DNA from: an uncultured beta proteobacterium
GTDB taxonomy: Bacteria; Pseudomonadota; Gammaproteobacteria; Burkholderiales; Burkholderiaceae_C
DNA: 9,011 bases
Direction: 5' to 3'
NCBI GenBank assembly: GCA_903914985.1
Contig: CAIWRE010000340.1
Span: 1 to 9,011, forward strand
Part shown: piece by piece, positions 1-5,190 of the stretch
Layout of the letters: each line of letters begins with the position of its first letter
Position numbering within the stretch: the stretch's first letter is position 1
Position numbers and translations under genes: made by a program
Notes under the pieces: model-generated
The model's input: only the letters and a program-made list of their open reading frames with translations
Databases searched by the model: none
What the model was told of the DNA's origin: nothing

Positions 1-588
1 CTCGGCCATGGGCAGGGCAGCGGATTCAAAGTATTTGGCGTCCGGCCAGACGCGCACCGTGGTGCCCGATTTGCGATCGCCCTCGCCCGCCTTGCGCACC
101 TGCAGCGCTTCGGTGACGTCGCCGCTTTGGAACACGATGCGGGCCACCGAGCCTTCGCGGTAGCTGGTGGCTTCCAGGCGCTTGCCCAAAGCATTGGTCA
201 CGCTCACGCCCACGCCATGCAGGCCGCCCGAGAAGCTGTAGGCGCCGCCCTTGCCTTTGTCAAACTTGCCACCGGCGTGCAGCCGGGTGAACACCAGTTC
301 AATCACCGGAGCGTTTTCTTCCGGGTGCATGCCAAAGGGGATGCCGCGGCCATCGTCCTCGATCGTGACCGAGCCGTCGGTGTGCAGCACCACCTTGATT
401 TTTTTGCCGTGGCCTGCCAGCGCCTCGTCAGCGGCGTTGTCCAGCACCTCTTGAATCACGTGCAAGGGGTTGTCGGTGCGGGTGTACATGCCCGGGCGCT
501 GCTTGACGGGCTCCAGGCCCTTGAGGACCCGGTTGGACGATTCGGAGTAAGCAGGTGCGACGACGGAGGGGGATTTGGGAACAGACAT
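1..588 (-). CDS. parE: DNA topoisomerase IV subunit B, N-terminal part (runs off left edge)
   Basis: The first 196 codons are present, starting at the ATG complementary to 586-588. ParE is the ATPase subunit of topoisomerase IV, which with ParC decatenates daughter chromosomes in the cytoplasm. The visible part is the GHKL ATPase domain. The N box is EVLDNAADEALAG, with Glu47 as the expected catalytic base and Asn51 as the Mg ligand. The G1 box is DDGRGIP (residues 78-84). The ATP-lid/G2 region is LHAGGKF followed by SGGLHGVGVSVTNAL (about 103-134). RPGMYT at 31-36, and HPEE after the G1 box, fit ParE better than GyrB. The transducer, TOPRIM and C-terminal domains lie outside the window. There is no good Shine-Dalgarno sequence before the start. 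The gene diverges from the MFS transporter gene. The family call is firm; ParE over GyrB is very likely, judged from the motifs. Confidence 0.95.
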   Translation of the reverse strand, partial: MSVPKSPSVVAPAYSESSNRVLKGLEPVKQRPGMYTRTDNPLHVIQEVLDNAADEALAGHGKKIKVVLHTDGSVTIEDDGRGIPFGMHPEENAPVIELVFTRLHAGGKFDKGKGGAYSFSGGLHGVGVSVTNALGKRLEATSYREGSVARIVFQSGDVTEALQVRKAGEGDRKSGTTVRVWPDAKYFESAALPMAE

Positions 589-596
589 AAGGGGCG

Positions 597-602
597 ATTG
601 TA
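597..602 (-). promoter_or_regulatory. Candidate -10 box of parE
   Basis: On the minus strand this reads TACAAT, one mismatch from the sigma-70 consensus. Six bases further downstream the predicted transcript start falls at about 590, only about two bases before the parE ATG at 588, so the mRNA could be nearly leaderless. I find no good -35 hexamer at 16-18 bp. The assignment is an inference from the -10 match and position. Confidence 0.35.
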
Positions 603-714
603 GACCTGCGAGACGCAATTTACTGTACGAAACCACAGCATTATGACCCATGCGGATGGCAGCCTTGCCCGGCCCCCTTTCCCCTTGGAGACCACAGAAC
701 GACCATTACTTCGC

Positions 715-720
715 TATATT
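715..720 (+). promoter_or_regulatory. Candidate -10 box of the MFS transporter gene
   Basis: TATATT lies six bases before the preferred ATG at 727, which would place the first transcribed base on the A of the start codon. That gives a leaderless mRNA and would explain the lack of a usable ribosome binding site: the GGAG at 722-725 is one base from the ATG, too close to work normally. No clear -35 is present. The 589-726 interval otherwise shows nothing recognisable. Confidence 0.3.
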
Positions 721-726
721 TGGAGC

Positions 727-1965
727 ATGCAAATCGCCCATCCCGACCGCCCACCTTTGTCCTTGTTCCAGGTTTTGGCCTGCGGTGCTGCCATCGTGAC
801 CTTGTCCATGGGCATTCGCCACGGCTTTGGCCTGTGGATGCAGCCGCTCACCCAAGCCCGTGGCTGGACCCGCGAAACCTATGCGCTGGCCATGGCCATC
901 CAAAACATTTCCTGGGGCATTGCCGGGATTTTTGCCGGAATGGCGGCGGACCGCTTTGGCGCTTTCCGGGTGCTGGTGATGGGCGCAGCCCTCTATGCGC
1001 TGGGGCTGTTTGGCATGTCGCAGGCCGATACCCCCTTGATGTTGATGCTCTCCACCGGCGTGATGCTGGGCGTGGCCCAAGCAGGCACCACCTACGCCGT
1101 GGTCTATGGCGTGATCGGGCGCAATGTGCCAGCCGAGCGCAGGTCCTGGGCCATGGGCATGGCCGCCGCGGCAGGCTCGTTCGGGCAATTTTTAATGGTG
1201 CCGATTGAAGGTCAGCTGATCGGGACCCTGGGCTGGCAAAGCGCGCTGGGCGTCCTGGGCGTAGCCGCCTTGCTCATCGCGCCCCTGGCTTGGGGACTGC
1301 GCGAGCCGCACCTGGCGGGCAACCAGGCGAGCGCGCCCCGCGAGCAAACGATTTTTCATGCGCTGGGGGAGGCGTTTCAGTACCGCAGCTTTCAGCTGCT
1401 CATGGCAGGCTACTTTGTCTGCGGTTTTCAGGTGGTGTTTATCGGCGTGCACATGCCCAGCTACCTCAAAGACCACGGCCTGTCCCCCCAGGTGGCCAGC
1501 TACGCGCTGGCCTTGATTGGTTTGTTCAATGTGTTTGGTACTTATGCCGCGGGGGCCTTAGGCCAGCGCATGCCCAAACGCCACATCCTGGCCTTCATTT
1601 ACTTCGCCCGTGCAGTAGTCATCGCCCTCTTCATCTGGGCGCCACTCAGCCCGGTCAGTGTGTATCTGTTCTCGGCGGTGATGGGCTTTTTGTGGCTGTC
1701 CACGGTGCCGCCGACCAACGCGTCGATTGCCCAAATTTTTGGCGTGGCGCACCTGTCCATGCTGAGCGGCTTTGTCTTCCTGAGCCACCAGGTGGGCTCC
1801 TTCATGGGTGTCTGGCTGGGCGGCTATTTCTACGACCGCACCGGCAGCTACGACGGGGTCTGGTACATCGCGATCGCGCTGGGCATCTTTGCCGGCTTGG
1901 TGAATTTGCCGGTCAACGAATCCCCTATCGAGCGCTCACCACGCCAGTCCCCTGCGACCGCGTGA
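727..1965 (+). CDS. Major facilitator superfamily (MFS) transporter, substrate unknown
   Basis: A 412-residue inner-membrane carrier with about twelve hydrophobic segments, as expected for MFS_1. The first, around residues 16-38, contains GIRHGFGLWM, a pattern I associate with bacterial transporters of the monocarboxylate / oxalate-formate-like type. Motif A lies between segments 2 and 3 (GMAADRFGAFR, residues 71-81). A second, weaker copy follows segment 8 (AGALGQRMPKR), as expected from the duplicated MFS fold. NVPAERRSWAMGMAA is the segment 4-5 region. An in-frame ATG at 643 would add 28 polar, proline-rich residues unlike an MFS N-terminus, so I prefer 727, where the first helix follows shortly. 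The substrate cannot be read from sequence; a small organic anion is a guess from family resemblance. The stop TGA overlaps a following ATG, and the gene heads a tightly packed plus-strand series. Confidence 0.88.
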   Translation: MQIAHPDRPPLSLFQVLACGAAIVTLSMGIRHGFGLWMQPLTQARGWTRETYALAMAIQNISWGIAGIFAGMAADRFGAFRVLVMGAALYALGLFGMSQADTPLMLMLSTGVMLGVAQAGTTYAVVYGVIGRNVPAERRSWAMGMAAAAGSFGQFLMVPIEGQLIGTLGWQSALGVLGVAALLIAPLAWGLREPHLAGNQASAPREQTIFHALGEAFQYRSFQLLMAGYFVCGFQVVFIGVHMPSYLKDHGLSPQVASYALALIGLFNVFGTYAAGALGQRMPKRHILAFIYFARAVVIALFIWAPLSPVSVYLFSAVMGFLWLSTVPPTNASIAQIFGVAHLSMLSGFVFLSHQVGSFMGVWLGGYFYDRTGSYDGVWYIAIALGIFAGLVNLPVNESPIERSPRQSPATA

Positions 1966-1988
1966 TGACGCTGGGAGTATGCAAGTGA
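1965..1988 (+). other. Possible 7-codon coupling ORF between MFS gene and small membrane ORF
   Basis: The MFS stop TGA (1963-1965) shares its last A with an ATG (1965-1967) opening a frame MTLGVCK, which stops at TGA 1986-1988. That stop overlaps the GTG at 1985-1987 proposed as the start of the next gene. The arrangement could pass ribosomes from the MFS gene to the small membrane protein by termination-reinitiation. It could equally be chance, since such short frames are common. Confidence 0.25.
1973..1977 (+). promoter_or_regulatory. Ribosome binding site GGGAG that decides the small-ORF start
   Basis: GGGAG is the best Shine-Dalgarno sequence in this area. It lies one base before the ATG at 1979, too close, but seven bases before the in-frame GTG at 1985, which is ideal. 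I therefore favour the GTG start for the following small protein. Confidence 0.5.
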
Positions 1989-2122
1989 GCCGCGACACCC
2001 GCAAGATCGCCAAAGTACTCGCTATTGCGCTGGCCATGACCCTCATGGCCGTGGTGTTTGGCCTGTACGCACGCCCGGACTTCATGGTGCAGCTGGCCAA
2101 CCAAATGTGGGCGTGCTTCTAA
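1985..2122 (+). CDS. Small single-helix membrane protein, unknown function (45 aa; 47 aa if ATG at 1979)
   Basis: The frame opens at GTG 1985, or ATG 1979, and encodes a short basic N-terminus (SRDTRKIAK), a hydrophobic stretch of about 18-20 residues (VLAIALAMTLMAVVFGLY), then a C-terminal tail RPDFMVQLANQMWACF. By the positive-inside rule the N-terminus should be cytoplasmic and the tail periplasmic. The tail ends in Trp-Ala-Cys-Phe; the Cys is not in a lipobox. I have an unverified impression of similar small proteins with the same ending next to this methyltransferase in Comamonadaceae. It has a good ribosome binding site and its TAA directly abuts the GTG of the methyltransferase gene, so the two are very likely co-translated. 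Function unknown; a membrane anchor or partner for its neighbour is speculation. Confidence 0.65.
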   Translation: MSRDTRKIAKVLAIALAMTLMAVVFGLYARPDFMVQLANQMWACF

Positions 2123-2701
2123 GTGCCGCAGCACGAATCTCTGGAAGCAGCGTCCCCCTGGGTGCAACGCTGGAGCCATCTGGCTGCACCCGGCGCCACC
2201 GTGTTGGATATCGCCTGCGGCGGTGGCCGGCACCTGCATTGGTTTGCCCAACGGGGACACCCGGTCACTGGCATCGACCGTGACATTGCGGCCGCGAGCG
2301 CGCGCGTGCCCAATGCTGAACTGGTCTGTGCAGACATCGAGTCGGCTCCCTGGCCACTGACGGTGCCGGGCGACGCCAGCGCGCTGCGACAGTTTGGTGT
2401 GGTGGTGGTCACCAACTACTTGTGGCGGCCACTCTGGCCCATGATTTTGGGCAGTGTGGCTGAGGGGGGCGTGCTGATTTATGAAACCTTTGCTGCGGGA
2501 AATGAGACAGTGGGCCGCCCGAGTCGGCCTGACTTCCTGTTGCAAAGCGGCGAACTACTGCAGGTGTGCGCTGATTTACAGATCGTCGCCTATGAAAACG
2601 GCACACTGACGGATCCCCCGCGCTTTGTACAACGCATTGCCGCCATTCGCAAAGTCAGCGTAAAGGCACCCCAGGACGTTATTGCTAATTACCCGCTCTA
2701 G
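2123..2701 (+). CDS. Class I SAM-dependent methyltransferase (TehB-like), substrate unknown
   Basis: A 192-residue cytoplasmic protein beginning at a GTG placed immediately after the TAA of the small membrane ORF. SAM-binding motif I is LDIACGGGRH (28-37). The acidic residue after strand 2 that binds the ribose is Asp52 in GIDRD. The motif II region is ELVCADIE (66-73), and the motif IV position reads VVVTNYLWRPLWPMIL (94-109). Then comes strand 5 with GGVLIYETFAAGNE and a RPDFLLQSGELL segment common in TehB-like small methyltransferases. The length is typical of a stand-alone Rossmann methyltransferase without an added recognition domain, so the substrate cannot be inferred. The start has no strong ribosome binding site, which fits translational coupling to the upstream small gene. 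It ends 34 bp before dapA. The fold is secure; the substrate is unknown. Confidence 0.88.
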   Translation: MPQHESLEAASPWVQRWSHLAAPGATVLDIACGGGRHLHWFAQRGHPVTGIDRDIAAASARVPNAELVCADIESAPWPLTVPGDASALRQFGVVVVTNYLWRPLWPMILGSVAEGGVLIYETFAAGNETVGRPSRPDFLLQSGELLQVCADLQIVAYENGTLTDPPRFVQRIAAIRKVSVKAPQDVIANYPL

Positions 2702-2702
2702 G

Positions 2703-2708
2703 TAAAAT
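2703..2708 (+). promoter_or_regulatory. Candidate -10 box of dapA(-bamC)
   Basis: TAAAAT (one mismatch from consensus) begins two bases after the methyltransferase stop and would give a leader of about 20 nt before the dapA ATG. A possible -35, TTGCTA at 2682-2687, lies inside the methyltransferase gene with a short 15-bp spacer. This would let dapA-bamC be transcribed independently of the upstream genes. Inferred from sequence match only. Confidence 0.4.
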
Positions 2709-2735
2709 CATTCTTTTAACCACGCTCAAGCGCCC

Positions 2736-3629
2736 ATGAATTCTTCTTTCACTCCCATTCGGGGCAGCATCGTCGCGCTAGTGACCCCCATGCTCGACGA
2801 CGGCGCCGTGGACTATCCCGCGCTGCGCCGCCTGATTGATTGGCACATCGCCGAAGGTACAGACTGCATCGGTGTGGTCGGCACCACGGGCGAGTCCCCC
2901 ACCGTGAACGTGGACGAACACTGCGAAATCATCCGCGTGTCGGTGGAGCAGGCGGCAGGTCGCGTGCCCATCATGGCGGGCTGCGGTGCCAACTCCACCA
3001 AAGAGGCGATTGAGCTGGCGCATTTCGCAAAAAAAGTCGGCGCCGATTGCCAGTTGCAAGTGGTCCCTTATTACAACAAGCCCACCCAGGAAGGCCAGTA
3101 CCAGCACTTCAAAGCAATCGCCGAGTCGGTCGATCTGCCCGTGGTTCTGTACAACGTGCCGGGTCGCACGGTGGCCGATATGGCCCACGAAACCGTCATC
3201 CGCTTGGCACAGGTGCCTGGCATCGTCGGCATCAAAGAAGCCACCGGCAATATTGAGCGTGCCCAGTGGCTGATTAAAGAAGCGCCCCAGGGCTTCTCGA
3301 TCTATTCCGGCGACGACCCCACGGCCGTCGCGCTCATGCTGTGTGGCGGTCATGGCAATGTGAGCGTCACCGCCAACGTGGCACCTCGCCTGATGCACGA
3401 ACTGTGCATGGCCGCCATTGCAGGTGATGTACGCAAAGCCATGGACATACAGTTCAAGTTGCTGCCACTGCACAAAGGCTTGTTTGTCGAAGCCAACCCC
3501 ATCCCGGTGAAGTGGGCGGTGTCCCGTATGGGCCTGTGTGGCCAGGCGATACGCCTGCCATTGACGTCATTCACCGAGTCCAACCGCCCCGCCCTGGAGC
3601 AGTTGCTCAAGAGCACCGGTTTAATTTAA
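2736..3629 (+). CDS. dapA: 4-hydroxy-tetrahydrodipicolinate synthase
   Basis: A cytoplasmic aldolase-type enzyme that condenses pyruvate with aspartate semialdehyde, the first committed step to diaminopimelate and lysine. The 297 residues match the usual length (E. coli about 292) and align with E. coli DapA at a constant offset of about six. Thr50-Thr51 are in GTTGES. Tyr113 is in PYYNKPTQEG. Catalytic Tyr139 and Arg144 are in LYNVPGRT. The Schiff-base Lys167 is in GIKEATGN. GGHGNVSVTANVAP and FVEANPIPVKW are also family signatures. In the lysine inhibitor site, equivalents of Ser48, His56, Asn80, Glu84 and Tyr106 are kept (Ser54, His62, Asn86, Glu90, Tyr112). The equivalents of Ala49 and His53 are Pro55 and Val59, so feedback strength may differ. 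No strong ribosome binding site precedes the ATG. bamC follows after six bases, as in the E. coli dapA-nlpB arrangement. Confidence 0.97.
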   Translation: MNSSFTPIRGSIVALVTPMLDDGAVDYPALRRLIDWHIAEGTDCIGVVGTTGESPTVNVDEHCEIIRVSVEQAAGRVPIMAGCGANSTKEAIELAHFAKKVGADCQLQVVPYYNKPTQEGQYQHFKAIAESVDLPVVLYNVPGRTVADMAHETVIRLAQVPGIVGIKEATGNIERAQWLIKEAPQGFSIYSGDDPTAVALMLCGGHGNVSVTANVAPRLMHELCMAAIAGDVRKAMDIQFKLLPLHKGLFVEANPIPVKWAVSRMGLCGQAIRLPLTSFTESNRPALEQLLKSTGLI

Positions 3630-3635
3630 TTCTCC

Positions 3636-4733
3636 ATGCAAAGGCCTCTTGTGAATTTTTCTCTGAAGTTGACGGTTCTGGCGGGTGCCATTGTGTTGAG
3701 TGGCTGCTCGGTGCTTGAGGGCGACAAAGTGGACTACAAATCCAGCTCTAAAGCGCCGCCACTGGCAGTTCCGCCGGATTTGACCCAGTTGTCAAAAGAC
3801 ACGCGGTACTCCGTTGTAAACGGTGGTGTATCGGCCGTAAGTTCGGCAAAAACCACGCCACAAAGCAGTGCGGACAGCGTGGCTTTGAATGCGGTGGGCG
3901 ACATCCGGGTGGAACGTCTGGGCAACCAGCGCTGGCTGGTTGTAAACCGCAGCGCAGTCAATTTATGGGGTCCTTTGAAAAGCTTTTGGCAAGACAGCGG
4001 ATTCAAGCTGAGCATGGACCAAGCCGATGTCGGCATCATGGAAACCGAGTGGAATGAGAACCGGGCCAACATTCCGCAAGACTTTATTCGCCGGGCATTG
4101 GGCAGCGTTTTGGATTCGCTTTACTCGACCTCCTTGCGCGACAAATACCGCACCCGTCTGGAAAGCCGTGCCGACGGCAGTACCGAAATTTACATCACCC
4201 ACCGCGGCATGCAGGAGGTGTACGACAGTGAGGAGCAGAAACGCACTATTTGGCAACCCAGGCCATCCGACCCGGAGTTGGAGGCCGAATTCCTGCGCCG
4301 TTTGATGCTCAAACTCGGTGCCAGCAAGGACCAATCTGCGCAAGTTGCAGGCGCACTTTCCGTGCCGCCGACCTCCATGACCACATCGGCCAGCGGCCAG
4401 CCCGCCTTGGAGCTCGCAGACGGCTTTGACCGTGCATGGCGCAGAGTGGGTCTGGCCCTGGACCGTACCGGCTTTACCGTGGAAGACCGCGACCGCAACA
4501 AAGGGGTCTACTTCGTTCGCTACAAGGCATCTGAGGCCAGCACAGGCGAAGACAACTGGGTCAAGAAACTATGGAGCGGTGCCGCCAAGCCGGCCGCCGT
4601 AGAGAAATACCAGATCGCGGTGCGCAGTTCAGGAAACAAAACCACCGTCGTCGTGTTGAACGAACTCGGAGCCCCCGAGCTCTCGGAAGCAGCCAAAACC
4701 ATTGTGAAGGTACTGGCTGCCGATCTGAAATAG
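3636..4733 (+). CDS. bamC: Outer membrane protein assembly factor BamC (lipoprotein)
   Basis: BamC is a lipoprotein of the BAM complex, which inserts beta-barrel proteins into the outer membrane with BamA, B, D and E. The 365-residue product has a lipoprotein signal peptide with hydrophobic core VLAGAIV and lipobox LSGC (Cys24). Next is the conserved extended segment VDYKSSSKAPPLAVPPDLT (32-50), which in E. coli contacts BamD. Two helix-grip domains are expected at about 88-235 and 257-365, joined by a Ser/Thr/Pro-rich linker; I infer these from length and pattern. E. coli BamC is about 344 residues. An alternative start is the in-frame GTG at 3651, which has AAGG six bases upstream and gives a more compact signal peptide (Cys19); the ATG at 3636 has no clear ribosome site. 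The gene lies directly after dapA, as in E. coli, and is followed by a strong terminator. Confidence 0.92.
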   Translation: MQRPLVNFSLKLTVLAGAIVLSGCSVLEGDKVDYKSSSKAPPLAVPPDLTQLSKDTRYSVVNGGVSAVSSAKTTPQSSADSVALNAVGDIRVERLGNQRWLVVNRSAVNLWGPLKSFWQDSGFKLSMDQADVGIMETEWNENRANIPQDFIRRALGSVLDSLYSTSLRDKYRTRLESRADGSTEIYITHRGMQEVYDSEEQKRTIWQPRPSDPELEAEFLRRLMLKLGASKDQSAQVAGALSVPPTSMTTSASGQPALELADGFDRAWRRVGLALDRTGFTVEDRDRNKGVYFVRYKASEASTGEDNWVKKLWSGAAKPAAVEKYQIAVRSSGNKTTVVVLNELGAPELSEAAKTIVKVLAADLK

Positions 4734-4751
4734 AAAGCGCAGCAGCAGACG

Positions 4752-4781
4752 AAAAAAAACCACCTTGCGGTGGTTTTTTTT
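4752..4781. terminator. Bidirectional intrinsic terminator between bamC and the small lipoprotein gene
   Basis: A perfect inverted repeat: eight A then CCACC (4752-4764), loop TTGC, then GGTGG and eight T (4769-4781). On the plus strand it gives a GC stem followed by a U tract 18 bases after the bamC stop. On the minus strand the A tract becomes a U tract and the hairpin lies 13 bases after the lipoprotein stop. It is therefore well placed to stop both converging transcripts. Confidence 0.9.
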
Positions 4782-4794
4782 CGCATGAAAGAAA

Positions 4795-4965
4795 TTACTT
4801 CGATGCTTCGGATGCGGCAGGCGCAGCAGCAGGTGCAGCGGATGCGTCAGCAGCGGGAGCAGCAGCAGCGGGGGCAGCGGCAGGAGCAGCAGCTTCTTCT
4901 TTTTTACCGCAAGCAGCCAGGGCAGCAGCAGCGATCACGGCTGCCAAGAGGAGAGTTTTGTTCAT
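4795..4965 (-). CDS. Small Ala/Pro-rich lipoprotein, unknown function (56 aa)
   Basis: The ATG is complementary to 4963-4965 and the TAA to 4795-4797. The product starts with a clear lipoprotein signal: basic MNK, hydrophobic TLLLAAVIAAAALAAC, with lipobox LAAC and lipidated Cys19. The mature part is GKKEE followed by about 30 residues almost wholly Ala and Pro with a few Asp, Ser and Glu (APAAAPAAAAPAAD), ending SEASK. This low-complexity tail resembles a flexible spacer rather than a folded domain. Residue +2 after the Cys is Gly, not Asp, so outer-membrane sorting is expected by the Lol rule. An upstream in-frame extension to 5118 exists but has no lipoprotein character and crosses the promoter, so I reject it. 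No ribosome binding site is obvious; the bases before the ATG are U-rich. It may be a constitutive small envelope lipoprotein, but the role is not readable from sequence. Confidence 0.8.
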   Translation of the reverse strand: MNKTLLLAAVIAAAALAACGKKEEAAAPAAAPAAAAPAADASAAPAAAPAASEASK

Positions 4966-4997
4966 GATTGAAAAAATAGAATGGGTTAACGAAACAA

Positions 4998-5007
4998 TTT
5001 CCGGAAA
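4998..5007. repeat. 10-bp palindrome in the lipoprotein gene leader
   Basis: TTTCCGGAAA is a perfect palindrome about 33 bases before the lipoprotein start. It lies inside the leader if transcription starts from the TATAAT at 5075-5080. It could be a protein-binding site or chance; as RNA its loop would be too small for a stable full-length hairpin. Confidence 0.35.
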
Positions 5008-5074
5008 ATGCCTGGGCGGCGAACCCCCCAAACCCTGACAAAAAACTTTCAAAGCAAATTCGCCAGAGCCTCTG

Positions 5075-5080
5075 ATTATA
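5075..5080 (-). promoter_or_regulatory. Candidate -10 box of the small lipoprotein gene
   Basis: A perfect TATAAT on the minus strand, predicting a start near 5068 and a leader of about 100 nt. The hexamer 17 bp upstream reads CGCAAT, so there is no recognisable -35. A perfect palindrome (5103-5112) lies near position -40, which would suit an activator-dependent promoter. The 4966-5190 interval contains no gene that I can support. Confidence 0.5.
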
Positions 5081-5102
5081 CAAGACAGTGCATCCAGATT
5101 GC

Positions 5103-5112
5103 GGGTTAACCC
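5103..5112. promoter_or_regulatory. GGGTTAACCC palindrome near -40 of the lipoprotein promoter
   Basis: A perfect 10-bp palindrome centred about 40 bp upstream of the predicted transcript start. Eight of its bases (GGGTTAAC) recur at 4983-4990, exactly 120 bp away on the same strand and close to the start codon. The spacing and symmetry suggest an operator pair, but two copies of an 8-mer may be chance. Confidence 0.35.
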
Positions 5113-5154
5113 TCGCAAACCAGCAAAACAGCACCGAAAGTGTGCGATTATTTT

Positions 5155-5182
5155 ATAAATTGTTTGAATTTCACGAATTTAT
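5155..5182. repeat. AT-rich inverted repeat downstream of roxA
   Basis: ATAAATT (5155-5161) pairs with AATTTAT (5176-5182) across a 14-base loop, starting nine bases after the roxA stop on the minus strand. The stem is all A/T and weak, so I do not call it a terminator. The AT-rich patch could instead contribute a second promoter for the lipoprotein gene. Confidence 0.25.
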
Positions 5183-5190
5183 CGGGTCAG

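Noticed and set aside
643..726. N-terminal extension of the MFS transporter from ATG 643
   Set aside because: The added 28 residues are polar and proline-rich, have no ribosome site, and do not look like an MFS N-terminus; ATG 727 sits shortly before the first helix.
2778..3473. Open frame of 231 codons on the minus strand
   Set aside because: Antisense to dapA. The His/Gly/Asp-rich translation is a typical mirror of a conserved coding frame.
4806..4930. GCA/GCAG-rich stretch as a tandem repeat array or CRISPR-like element
   Set aside because: The units are irregular and are explained by Ala codons of the lipoprotein; there are no repeat-spacer units.
4966..5118. 107-residue version of the Ala/Pro lipoprotein
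   Set aside because: The extension would bury the clear lipoprotein signal peptide inside the protein and run across the TATAAT element.
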